From positions 62,001 through 126,000 of the forward strand of contig JAJDZV010000001.1 of assembly GCA_022824465.1 (NCBI GenBank): DNA of 64,000 nucleotides. Reading direction: 5' to 3'. This DNA comes from Anaerolineae bacterium (GTDB lineage Bacteria > Chloroflexota > Anaerolineae > Aggregatilineales > Phototrophicaceae). Made by a program: the position numbers and the translations under genes. Shown piece after piece: positions 52,735-60,416 of this stretch (positions are counted from its first letter, which is position 1; every line of letters starts with the position of its first letter). Below the pieces are notes generated by a model, which searched no databases, was not told where the DNA came from, and worked only from the letters and a program-made list of their open reading frames with translations.

Positions 52735-53085
52735 TCACCCCGCCAACACCCAAATCGCCTCAAAGAAAAATCCCCCATCCGCCTGCTGCTCCGCCCTGAT
52801 CGCCACCTCCACCCCCTCGCCCCGCCGGCATAACTCCACCACTGTCCCACAAGCCCCTCTGGGCATCAGCGCCTGCTTCAAGGCGTAGGCCACCCCGTCC
52901 GCCCCGACGCACGCCTGCACGCCCGGCAACAGCAACTCGCCCGCCACCGGCAATCGATGCAAGCGCGCGCTGTATTCTTCGGGCGCGATCGCGATGACCT
53001 TCAAAGCCTGAACCTTCCAATCCTCCGCGCTCAACTTAACACAACCTAAAGCATGGCGACAGGCGCCGCCGCGTTTTCGATACAT
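52735..53085 (-). CDS. Hypothetical protein, 116 residues, antisense to the cassette
   Basis: I do not recognise this protein. The minus-strand frame is open from 53130 to 52735 and gives a plausible small soluble domain: VQALKVIAIAPEEYSARLHRL, then LPGVQACVGADGVAYALKQAL, and a beta-rich end QADGGFFFEAIWVLAG. The plus strand here has stops in all frames, so this is the best candidate gene between hicB and the connector gene. The ATG at 53085 is preferred, but ribosome-site support is weak. Orientation is opposite to the phage-like genes around it. Confidence 0.5.
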   Translation of the reverse strand: MYRKRGGACRHALGCVKLSAEDWKVQALKVIAIAPEEYSARLHRLPVAGELLLPGVQACVGADGVAYALKQALMPRGACGTVVELCRRGEGVEVAIRAEQQADGGFFFEAIWVLAG

Positions 53086-53119
53086 TTCCGTCCATTTGCG
53101 CCCCATAGAAAGGACTAGC

Positions 53120-53905
53120 ATGTACACCATCCCTACCCTGCACGATCTGCGCCGTCATCTCGGCTTGTCGGCCGCCGACGCCGACGCCGACCAGGACTTG
53201 ATGCGTGCCTTGGCGAACGCCAGCCGCCTCATCGAATCCTTGACGCAGCGCCGCTTTTGCCCGCGTCTCGAGCGGCGCGCCGTCCCGATTAATCCCATCA
53301 CCCCGCGCCTGCTTATCCTGCCGGACGACCTGCTCGAACTCCATTCAGTCCGCGATGCCGCCGGCGAGCTTGACCTCGATCTCTTTCTCCGCGTGCCCGA
53401 AAATCCCGATGAACCAGCCAGCGTCCTGCATCTTTCAGCGCGATCGGCCTTCTTGACCCGCGACAGCGCGCCCCCAGCTGTCACTGTCTCCGGACTCTGG
53501 GGCTGGCATGACCGCTGGACGCGCGCCTGGGTTGATAGCGGCGACGCCATCCGCGAGGCCAGCCTGCTCGCCAGCGCCACTTCTATCGCCGTCTCGGACG
53601 CGAACGGCAGCGACGCGGCCGGCTTCAGTCCCCGCTTCCAGGTGGGCCAGTTGCTGCGCATCAAAGACGAATACTTGCGCCTGACCGCCGTCGACATCCC
53701 GAACCAGCGCCTGACCGCGCAACGCGGCGTATCCGGAACCGCGGCCGCCGACCATCAACCCGGCGCAACCATCGAGACCTACGTCCCGCCGCTGCCCATC
53801 CACGATCTGACCCTCCGCTACGCCCAGCTGATGCTCAAGTCGCAAAGCTTGCTCCCCGACGAGCCATCGGCTCTCCTGTCGCGCATGCGCCGCCTGACCG
53901 TCTGA
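53120..53905 (+). CDS. Phage head-tail connector (gp6-like) protein
   Basis: The 261-residue protein begins IPTLHDLRRHLGLSAADADAD, the N-terminal helix pair of gp6-like connectors, followed by ANASRLIESLTQRRFCPRLE. It continues with a beta-rich region that is longer than in the usual 100-residue connectors (LLILPDDLLELHSVRDAAGE and PPAVTVSGLWGWHDRW). AAAGGA lies before the ATG at 53120. In HK97-like phages it would follow the capsid gene; here the capsid gene is 1.6 kb away, past the HicAB island. Role inferred from N-terminal similarity and context. Confidence 0.7.
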   Translation: MYTIPTLHDLRRHLGLSAADADADQDLMRALANASRLIESLTQRRFCPRLERRAVPINPITPRLLILPDDLLELHSVRDAAGELDLDLFLRVPENPDEPASVLHLSARSAFLTRDSAPPAVTVSGLWGWHDRWTRAWVDSGDAIREASLLASATSIAVSDANGSDAAGFSPRFQVGQLLRIKDEYLRLTAVDIPNQRLTAQRGVSGTAAADHQPGATIETYVPPLPIHDLTLRYAQLMLKSQSLLPDEPSALLSRMRRLTV

Positions 53906-53981
53906 TTCGATTCAATCTGGCTAGCGCCGCCGCTCTGCGCTAAGGTTGCCGCTTGAATCGTGCGCCCGACTGAAAGCAACC

Positions 53982-55286
53982 ATGGCGCGTCAACCTCCGC
54001 GAATGGTCGCCCTGCGCTACCGTGATTTTCGCTTTCTGTGGCTGGGCGAAATGGTCTCGACCACCGGCTCGCAGATGCAGCTTTTCGCCATCAACTGGCA
54101 TGTCTTCGAGCTATTGCGCGGGCAGACATTCACCGTCAATCTCTTCGGCAGTCCGCTCGTCATGGGCTCCGAGGCTTTTGGCTTGGGCATGCTCGGGCTG
54201 GCCCGCGTTGTGCCCATCATCGTTTTCGCGCTCCTGGGCGGCATCCTCGCCGACGCCCGCGACCGTCGCCGCGTCATGCTCTGGACGCGCGTCGCCTCAG
54301 CCGCCATCGCCGCCCTGCTGACCTATCTGACGGTCGCCGAGCAAATCGATGTCCAAAACATCTACCTGCTGACGGCGCTCGGCGCGGCCGCCACCGCCCT
54401 CGACAGCCCGGCGCGTCAGTCCATCGTCGCCAACCTGGTCAAACCGCGCCATCTGAGCAACGCCGTCAGCCTGAACACGCTCATTTTCCAGATCGCGACC
54501 ATCTGCGGTCCAGCCGCCGCCGGGCTGCTCGTCGCCCAATTTAATATCGGCTTGGTCTACGGCATCAATACCGTCACCTTCTTTGTCGCCATCATCGCCA
54601 TCGGCTTGATCCGCCATCGCGGCAAGCAGACCTACGGCGCCGGCCTCGGTTGGCGAGCCCTGATTGACGGCTTCCGCTTTACCTTCACCACGCGCATCAT
54701 CATGGGCACGATGCTGCTCGATTTCTTCGCCACGCTCTTCGCCTCCGCCCGAACGATGCTGCCGATTGTCGCCGGCGACATTCTGGGCGTAGGCGCCGCT
54801 GGCTATGGCCTGCTGGCGACCGCCCAACCCATCGGCGCTCTGCTAGTCGGCCTTGTCATGTCCTTGCGCTCCGAGATGAAGCGCCAGGGCCTCATCCTGC
54901 TAGCCTCAGTGGCTGTCTATGGCTTGGCGACCGCCATCTTTGGCATCTCAACCAGCTTTGCGCTATCCTATTTCATGTTCGCCCTGACCGGCGCCGGCGA
55001 CACCGTCTCGATGGTCATCCGCGGCACGATCCGCCAACTGATGACGCCGGACGAACTGCGCGGACGCATGGTCTCCGTCAACATGATGTTCTTCATGGGC
55101 GGACCGCAGTTGGGCGAATTGGAGGCGGGCTTGGTAGCGGCTGCCTTCGGCGCGCCCTTCGCCATCTTCAGCGGCGGCTTGGCCACCGTCCTGCTGACCG
55201 CCTGGGTCGCCTGGCGCTATCCGTCCATCCGGCGCTACAACAACGCCGATGATCTGAAACGAAAGCGCGCGCCCAAACCAGCGTAG
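53982..55286 (+). CDS. MFS transporter (MFS_3/enterobactin-exporter-like)
   Basis: The 434-residue MFS protein has about 12 helices. It begins VALRYRDFRFLWLGEMVSTTG, typical of the MFS_3 group. It has the loop DARDRRRVMLWTRVASAAIAA, followed by ALDSPARQSIVANLVKPRH and a mid-region FTFTTRIIMGTMLLDFFATL. The start at 53982 is favoured because the family's RYRDFR motif lies near the N-terminus. It is followed after 8 bp by a TipAS-domain protein, so the pair may respond to and export a drug-like compound (inference). Confidence 0.85.
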   Translation: MARQPPRMVALRYRDFRFLWLGEMVSTTGSQMQLFAINWHVFELLRGQTFTVNLFGSPLVMGSEAFGLGMLGLARVVPIIVFALLGGILADARDRRRVMLWTRVASAAIAALLTYLTVAEQIDVQNIYLLTALGAAATALDSPARQSIVANLVKPRHLSNAVSLNTLIFQIATICGPAAAGLLVAQFNIGLVYGINTVTFFVAIIAIGLIRHRGKQTYGAGLGWRALIDGFRFTFTTRIIMGTMLLDFFATLFASARTMLPIVAGDILGVGAAGYGLLATAQPIGALLVGLVMSLRSEMKRQGLILLASVAVYGLATAIFGISTSFALSYFMFALTGAGDTVSMVIRGTIRQLMTPDELRGRMVSVNMMFFMGGPQLGELEAGLVAAAFGAPFAIFSGGLATVLLTAWVAWRYPSIRRYNNADDLKRKRAPKPA

Positions 55287-55294
55287 GTATACAC

Positions 55295-55780
55295 ATGGCG
55301 AAAAGAAAAAGCGGCATGAAACGGCACAGCGCCGACCAGCAGAAACACTACGAACGCGAAGCCCGCCTGCAATGGGGACCGTCCGCCGTCAACGACTCGA
55401 TTCAGCGCTGGAACGACTACAGCAAGGCCAAACAGGACGCCATCATCGCCGAAGGCTCGCAGATCTATTCCGACCTCGCTGACGTTATGACAAATGGCGC
55501 GCGCGCTGGCGATCCCGCTGTCGTTGCTATCCTCGAACGCTGGCGCGATCATCTCAATCACTTCTACGAACCGACGATCGATCACCTGCGCGGCTTGGGC
55601 CAGCTATACAATTCGCATCCCGAATTCATCGCCAACTTTCAAGACATCCATCCGGAATTGCCCGCCTTCCTCGAGCAGGTGATCGACGACTACGTCGATG
55701 ACCTCGAGACCGCCGAGCTCGAGCGGATGCTGGCCGACGACGATGCCATGCAACAGCGCCGCAACAACCTCTCGCTCTAA
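55295..55780 (+). CDS. Stand-alone TipAS-like antibiotic-recognition domain protein
   Basis: The 161-residue all-helical protein resembles the C-terminal drug-binding domain of TipA-type regulators. It has HYEREARLQWGPSAVNDSIQ, then IIAEGSQIYSDLADVM, VVAILERWRDHLNHFYEPTI, and LGQLYNSHPEFIANFQDIHP with a last helix FLEQVIDDYVDDL. TipAS domains bind thiopeptides and similar ligands. The usual N-terminal MerR DNA-binding domain is absent. It is co-oriented with the MFS gene 8 bp upstream, so it may be a sequestering protein or a sensor without DNA-binding. Confidence 0.75.
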   Translation: MAKRKSGMKRHSADQQKHYEREARLQWGPSAVNDSIQRWNDYSKAKQDAIIAEGSQIYSDLADVMTNGARAGDPAVVAILERWRDHLNHFYEPTIDHLRGLGQLYNSHPEFIANFQDIHPELPAFLEQVIDDYVDDLETAELERMLADDDAMQQRRNNLSL

Positions 55781-55793
55781 GCCCCGCGCCGCC

Positions 55794-55966
55794 CGCAAAT
55801 GCGTCGACCGGATCTGACCCAACGAGCCAATCTTCGTACGCCAAAATCTGACGAATTCTGTAGGGGCGAGTCAGTGGCTCGCCCGCAAACTACCATCTCT
55901 ACCGCCAACAATGACTGTGCAACACACCTGTCCTGCCCTCAGGCTGATTCGAAGAGGAGGCCGGGG
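55794..55966. repeat. 173-bp direct repeat, copy 1
   Basis: This matches 56048-56220 with an offset of 254 bp, no gaps and about seven substitutions. It contains the dispersed TGTAGGGGCGAG...GGCTCGCCCGC hairpin in its middle. No gene is seen between 55781 and 56296; the two copies and an 81-bp spacer fill most of this 516-bp stretch. Confidence 0.9.
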
Positions 55967-56047
55967 AGGTGAGCTAGACCACAGCGACGCTCCCCCTCTC
56001 TGATGATTCGGCTGAGGACAGGACACCTAGCGAGAATGAATGCCGCG

Positions 56048-56220
56048 CGCAAATGCGTCGACCGGATCTGACGCAACGCGCCAATCTTCGTACGCCAAAA
56101 TCTGACGAATTCTGTAGGGGCGAGCCAGTGGCTCGCCCGCAAACTACCATCTCTACCGCCAACAATGACTGTGCGACAAACCTGTCCTGTCCTCAGGATG
56201 ATTCGAAGAGGAGGCCGGGG
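56048..56220. repeat. 173-bp direct repeat, copy 2
   Basis: This is the second copy of the repeat at 55794-55966. In this copy GGGCGAGCC and GGCTCGCCC are perfect 9-bp complements with a 3-nt loop (AGT). The duplication lies directly before the tail-like gene at 56297, and could act as a recombination site or carry an RNA hairpin in its leader. Confidence 0.9.
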
Positions 56221-56296
56221 GATGATGAAGACCGCAGCATCGCCCGCCCTCGCCCACGCCACTCAAAAATACCAATCCCAAGGAAAGGAGCATCTC

Positions 56297-56770
56297 ATGC
56301 CGACTTTTCGCGCGGCTCTCTCACGCTTGGCGCGCCTGAATGTGACCGGCGTCCGCCACAACTACGACCTCGACCAACTGCCCGATTCGCTGACGCGAGC
56401 GCAACTGCCCGCCTTGCTGACCCTGCCCATAGAGCTGGAACGCGAGCGCCTCTTTCAGCAGCGCCAGGACAGCTTGCAAACAGCCGACTTCAGCGGCGCC
56501 GCCAAAACCGTCAACTACCGCGTCACCCACCTGCTGCTCGTTGCCGCCGACCAGTCCGTGCTGGGCATTCGCAGCTGCCTGCCGCAACTGATCGAACTCA
56601 TCGACAATTACACCGCCGCCATCGCCGCCGATATCACGCTTGACGACACGCTGCTGGCGCCAGCGCGCCTGAGCGTTGAACCGGGCGTCTTTCCCTACGG
56701 CGACCGCCAGTTCTATGGCTGCGCCTTCCGCCACGCCTGGCTCCTGCAAACACAGGCGGCGCGCTCATGA
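56297..56770 (+). CDS. Putative phage tail-associated protein, 157 residues
   Basis: The protein begins PTFRAALSRLARLNVTGVRHN and ends YGDRQFYGCAFRHAWLLQTQ. Size, the Y.GC.FRH.W-like end, and placement just upstream of a hub-like gene resemble tail-terminator or neck proteins of siphophages; I cannot assign a family firmly. An AGGAG site lies 6 nt before the ATG at 56297. The end overlaps the start of the next gene (ATGA). Confidence 0.5.
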   Translation: MPTFRAALSRLARLNVTGVRHNYDLDQLPDSLTRAQLPALLTLPIELERERLFQQRQDSLQTADFSGAAKTVNYRVTHLLLVAADQSVLGIRSCLPQLIELIDNYTAAIAADITLDDTLLAPARLSVEPGVFPYGDRQFYGCAFRHAWLLQTQAARS

Positions 56771-58281
56771 CGATTCAATACAGCATCGCCATTGACCGCG
56801 ACCACGACGGCATCCTGGAATCCGAGATCAGACAACAGGTCATCGAATTGCGCTGGCGTCTCGGCCTGCGCCAAGCCTACGACAGCATGGCCGACTTCAG
56901 CTGGGCGCGCGTCACCGTAAACAACGACTCAGGCGCCTTCTCCCCCGAGCGCAATCCCTTGACATGCGGGACCCGCATGCGCATCCAAAGCCTCCACGGC
57001 GGGGAGCGTCGCTCGCATTTCACCGGCGCCGTCGACCGGGTTGAACCGCAAGCCGGCGCCTGGGGCGAGAAGCAGGCCGTCATACATCTGCACGACCTGC
57101 AAGTCGAGCTGGAAAGCAGCCCGGCGCGCCTGCCGCCCCAAGCCGATGTCACCGCCGATCAAGTGATAGCCGCGCTGCTGGATCAGGCGGTCATGCGCCC
57201 GGCTGTCATCGCCGGCCATTGCCTGATCGACGTCGCGGGCTTCAACGCCATTAACAGCGTCAAAATCTTCCCGCCCCTGCGTCCGCCACAACGCCTGCAG
57301 CGCGGCCTTACGCGCTTCGCGCACGTCGGCGACTGGTGGCGCGAAACGACCTCCATTCGCGCCGCCATCGCCGGCATCGTCGCCAGCGAACGCGGCCGCT
57401 TCTTCGTCAATCGCGCCGGCCAAGCCGTCTTCCTCAACCGCCATCACACCCTGACGCACGATGCCCTTACCGCCGAATTTGCCGACGACATCAGCGGCCT
57501 GTCCTACGGCTACGGCGACCAGCGCCTGAATCGCCTCACCCTCCTGATGCGTCCCCGCGTCATCGGCGATGACAACCGCCTGCTCTGGCAATTGCAATCC
57601 GCGCTCCGCATTGAGCCACATTCCGAGCTAAACGTGACCGCGCGCCTGCAGGACGAGCGCAACCAGCCCATCGGCTTGCTAGCGGTCGATCGACTCGTCA
57701 GCCGCTTCCAACTGACCGAATCCGGCGCCAATGTCATCACGCGCAACGTCGCCGCGACAATCGCCGAAGCGGGAACCTCATCGGCGCTTCTGCGCATCAG
57801 GAACGGGCGCCGCCACCCGGTCTTCCTTACCCAGTTGCAGCTCTACGGGCGTCCGCTCTATCGCGGCGACCCCCTCGAGATTGTCGCCGCCGATGGCGAA
57901 GGCCTTTACCGCTATGGCATAAAACAGCTTTCGCTTGACCTGCCGGCGCTCTCTGATCTGGCCACCGCCCAAGCTTTCGCCGCCTACGAAGTCGCTCGCC
58001 GAAAACATCCGCGCGGCGTCATCACAGAAATGCGAATCAACGCGCGCGAACATCCGGCAGCCGCCCTCGGCGCCAGCCTCTTCGACCGGCTCCGCATCAG
58101 CGAAAGCCATACCGGGCACATCAGCCAGGACTACTTCATCATCGCAGAAGAACATCACATCAGCGCCGGCGGGACCAGGCACGAGACACGCTGGACGCTC
58201 GAGCCGGCCGATTCCGCCCGCTTCCTCATCGTCAACGACAGCCGCATCGGCGACCCCGACAAGGTCCTGGCTCCATACTGA
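56767..58281 (+). CDS. Putative phage tail hub/baseplate-like protein
   Basis: The 504-residue protein has an N-terminal beta domain (IQYSIAIDRDHDGILESEI, with RWRLGLRQAYDSMADFSWA). A fold like those of gpD/gp27-type hub proteins follows, with RMRIQSLHGGERRSHFTGAV and QAVIHLHDLQVELESSPARL. A long beta-rich C-terminal part ends HETRWTLEPADSARFLIV. Its ATG overlaps the preceding stop. Assignment is based on these beta-barrel-like features and on phage context. No lysozyme or tape-measure gene is evident. Confidence 0.55.
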   Translation: MTIQYSIAIDRDHDGILESEIRQQVIELRWRLGLRQAYDSMADFSWARVTVNNDSGAFSPERNPLTCGTRMRIQSLHGGERRSHFTGAVDRVEPQAGAWGEKQAVIHLHDLQVELESSPARLPPQADVTADQVIAALLDQAVMRPAVIAGHCLIDVAGFNAINSVKIFPPLRPPQRLQRGLTRFAHVGDWWRETTSIRAAIAGIVASERGRFFVNRAGQAVFLNRHHTLTHDALTAEFADDISGLSYGYGDQRLNRLTLLMRPRVIGDDNRLLWQLQSALRIEPHSELNVTARLQDERNQPIGLLAVDRLVSRFQLTESGANVITRNVAATIAEAGTSSALLRIRNGRRHPVFLTQLQLYGRPLYRGDPLEIVAADGEGLYRYGIKQLSLDLPALSDLATAQAFAAYEVARRKHPRGVITEMRINAREHPAAALGASLFDRLRISESHTGHISQDYFIIAEEHHISAGGTRHETRWTLEPADSARFLIVNDSRIGDPDKVLAPY

Positions 58282-58358
58282 TTCCGCGCCCGCTTCTATC
58301 GCAATCCCAAGCATCCGGTTAAGATAGATGGCAGGCGCTGAAATCGCGTAAGTCCGGT

Positions 58359-58514
58359 ATGGAGAAGGACGGAGCGCGTATGGCTAAAGACGGAGCCAGT
58401 ATGCAAAAAGACGGAGCGCGCATAGTCGTGCAGCGCGCCTGCCACACCTGCAAGCGAGGTCCGAAAACGACCAAACCAGCGCCCATAATCACCAGTCGCC
58501 GACCACGAAAGTGA
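58359..58514 (+). CDS. Small ORF with three tandem MxKDGA repeats and a CxxC motif, 51 residues
   Basis: The frame from ATG 58359 reads MEKDGAR, MAKDGAS, MQKDGAR, three 7-residue repeats encoded by three imperfect 21-bp DNA repeats. It then continues IVVQRACHTCKRGPKTTKP and ends in a very basic tail (SRRPRK). A CxxC pair sits in ACHTC. It lies 77 bp after the hub-like gene and 25 bp before the next gene. No strong ribosome site is seen. Composition is low in complexity, so it may be a small basic metal-binding peptide or a chance frame. Confidence 0.4.
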   Translation: MEKDGARMAKDGASMQKDGARIVVQRACHTCKRGPKTTKPAPIITSRRPRK

Positions 58515-58539
58515 GGCCGCGCTGCGCTTCTTCCGCTCC

Positions 58540-58899
58540 TTGACGCTAGGCTTGCTCTTGGGCGCGCTTGTCGGGCTCTACCTCGGCTGGGCGCAATTCC
58601 CGGTCGAATCCCGCAACCGCAGCCTGAGCAGCCTGGCGCGCCTGCACCGCGACGAATACAGCGTCATGGTCGCTGCCGGTTACGCCGCCGACCGCGACGC
58701 CTTTGCCGCGATCCAACGCCTTGAGCGCCTCGGGGTCGCCGATGTCTCCAGCCACCTGCGGGAGACGACCGAGCGCATAATTGCCACATCATCCCGCGAT
58801 ATCCGCGATATTGCCTTGCTGGCGCAGTTGGCCGACGCCCTCGGGCAAGCGACCGACGCCATGCAGCCCTTCATAAACGCAGGCCCGGAGCGAGCATGA
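58540..58899 (+). CDS. Membrane protein of unknown function, about 119 residues
   Basis: The product starts with one hydrophobic segment (MTLGLLLGALVGLYLGWAQFP, a single helix at the extreme N-terminus). An Ala/Arg-rich helical domain follows with SLARLHRDEYSVMVAAGYAAD and RDAFAAIQRLERLGVADV. I know no family. The TTG at 58540 is the first standard start, but the frame is open upstream to 58489 with a plausible prefix (DHESEAALRFFRS) and no ATG, GTG or TTG, so a non-standard start or a frameshift is possible. It overlaps the next gene by 4 nt (ATGA). Confidence 0.5.
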   Translation: MTLGLLLGALVGLYLGWAQFPVESRNRSLSSLARLHRDEYSVMVAAGYAADRDAFAAIQRLERLGVADVSSHLRETTERIIATSSRDIRDIALLAQLADALGQATDAMQPFINAGPERA

Positions 58900-59801
58900 G
58901 ACCGGCCGACCGCCGCCCCCAACCCGCTAAAACCGCGTTGAGGCGCGCCGACGGCTACCTGTCCTCCTGGCTCTTCGCGTTTGGCTTGATCGCCGGGCTC
59001 ATCTTCGGCATCGCCTTCACCCGCGCGCACGGTCCCTGGCGGCGCGGCAACGCCGAACCCTGGCAGCTTCACCCGCATGACCGCCAGCACTACATGATGG
59101 CGGTCGCGCTGGAATACGCCCATCGCGGCGACCTGGGGCGAGCGCTGGACAAGCTGATCGCCCTTCGCCCCCTTGGCGACCCGCTCTCGCAGCTGGCGGA
59201 AGCAGCCTGCGCGCTAGGCAGCCGCGGCTACCTGGGCAGCGCCGGCGGCATCCCCGCGATACGCAGCGCCGTCGAGCTCTATGCCGCGCAAGGCCGCGCC
59301 GGCTGCGCCGAACAGCTCCTGCCGCCACTGGCGACCGAAGCTCCCGCCGCGGCTCAGGCAACGCGCGCCGGGACCGAAATACGACCGACGCCCCTGCCCA
59401 CCAAACCGCCGCTGCAAGCGGCCCGGCTGGCGACGCCGACCCCGCGCTATCGCCCCGCCCTGCCCGATCAGCGCAGCTTTGAACTGCTCTCGCTTCGCTC
59501 CTTCTGCGATTTGCGCCGCCCGGCTCTCATCGAAGTCTATGTAGTGGATTACCTGGGGCGCGGCATTCCGGGACAACGGATCAGGGCGCGCTGGGGCGAT
59601 GAGGAAGACATCTTCGTCAGCGGACTGAAAACCGAACGCGGCGATGCCTATGCCGATTTCCAAATGGACGAAGGCATCGACTACGCCATCAGTATGGCCA
59701 GCGGAGCCGACGCCCTTGGCGCGACCCTTAGCGCCGGTCCCTGCTATACCGAAAACCGCCAAACCTTGAAATCCTACCGCGTCACCTTCGTCGAGCGCTA
59801 A
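58896..59801 (+). CDS. Membrane-anchored hypothetical protein, 301 residues
   Basis: The protein has one N-terminal helix (WLFAFGLIAGLIFGIAFT, about residues 25-42) and a helical region (YMMAVALEYAHRGDLGRALDK, TPR-like). A Pro/Thr-rich spacer (TPLPTKPPLQAARLATPTPR) follows, then a C-terminal beta-domain (IEVYVVDYLGRGIPGQRIRA and DAYADFQMDEGIDYAISMA) resembling Ig- or carboxypeptidase-regulatory-like folds. The start overlaps the preceding stop. The topology is probably inside-out, with the C-terminal domain outside. Unknown function. Confidence 0.6.
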   Translation: MRPADRRPQPAKTALRRADGYLSSWLFAFGLIAGLIFGIAFTRAHGPWRRGNAEPWQLHPHDRQHYMMAVALEYAHRGDLGRALDKLIALRPLGDPLSQLAEAACALGSRGYLGSAGGIPAIRSAVELYAAQGRAGCAEQLLPPLATEAPAAAQATRAGTEIRPTPLPTKPPLQAARLATPTPRYRPALPDQRSFELLSLRSFCDLRRPALIEVYVVDYLGRGIPGQRIRARWGDEEDIFVSGLKTERGDAYADFQMDEGIDYAISMASGADALGATLSAGPCYTENRQTLKSYRVTFVER

Positions 59802-59925
59802 GGCAGCTGCGCGCGCCGCTCCGCCCTTTAGTCCTCCGCCTCGCGGACTACCAGGGCGAAATCGCAACTCCCGGCGGCCTGCCGCGTATCAGAAGTAGCG
59901 CACTGCTAGACCAGGACTAACGAAA

Positions 59926-60282
59926 ATGGACAAACACGAAAAAGCCTTGCAGGTCGGCACAGGCATTTTATTTGTTGGCTTGGGCTTGTTGTTTCTCACC
60001 GGCTGGTGGTGGCCCGGCATCATGTTTGTCATCGCGGCATCGATGATCGCGCGGGCAATGGCTGAGGGCGAGCGCTGGCAATCGGCGAGCGGCGCGCTGT
60101 GGCTCATCGGCATCGGCGTCGTATTTGGCCTGCCCGGTCTCATAGGCGATATCGCCGGCGCGTTCTGGCAGGTCTTCCCCATCCTGTTGATCGGCATCGG
60201 CCTGTTCATGTTATTCGGCGGCAAGTACCGGCCGAATGTCAGCGGCAAACGCAAGAACGACAGCGACGTTCACCGCGTCTGA
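59926..60282 (+). CDS. Small multi-pass membrane protein (DUF5668-like)
   Basis: The 118-residue protein has about four hydrophobic segments. It begins ALQVGTGILFVGLGLLFLTG and continues with WWWPGIMFVIAASMIARAMA, LWLIGIGVVFGLPGLIG and VFPILLIGIGLFMLFGGKY, as in LiaF-type or DUF5668 membrane domains. The tail is basic. It stands just upstream of the tRNA-Leu gene. Function unknown. Confidence 0.6.
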   Translation: MDKHEKALQVGTGILFVGLGLLFLTGWWWPGIMFVIAASMIARAMAEGERWQSASGALWLIGIGVVFGLPGLIGDIAGAFWQVFPILLIGIGLFMLFGGKYRPNVSGKRKNDSDVHRV

Positions 60283-60296
60283 ACGCAGCGGCAACA

Positions 60297-60324
60297 TTGA
60301 CATTCGACCAGCCCGGCTTATACT
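60297..60324 (+). promoter_or_regulatory. Near-consensus promoter of the tRNA-Leu gene
   Basis: TTGACA (60297-60302) and TATACT (60319-60324) are separated by 16 bp. The -35 is perfect and the -10 differs in one base from TATAAT. Transcription would start about at 60331, immediately before the tRNA. Confidence 0.75.
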
Positions 60325-60333
60325 CAAGCCAGC

Positions 60334-60416
60334 GGCGGGATGGTGGAATGGCAGACACGGGCGCCTTAAAAGCGCCTGCCCGGAAGGGCGTGAGGGTTCG
60401 AGCCCCTCTCCCGCTA
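60334..60416 (+). tRNA. tRNA-Leu (anticodon UAA)
   Basis: The cloverleaf folds by eye: acceptor GGCGGGA pairs with TCCCGCT (a G-U pair at the first position), followed by discriminator A. The anticodon stem GGCGC/GCGCC has the loop CTTAAAA, with the anticodon TAA at 60367-60369. A long class II variable arm follows (TGCCCGGAAGGGCGT), then the T arm GAGGG-TTCGAGC-CCCTC. No encoded CCA tail is seen. The UAA anticodon reads UUA and UUG codons. Confidence 0.95.
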
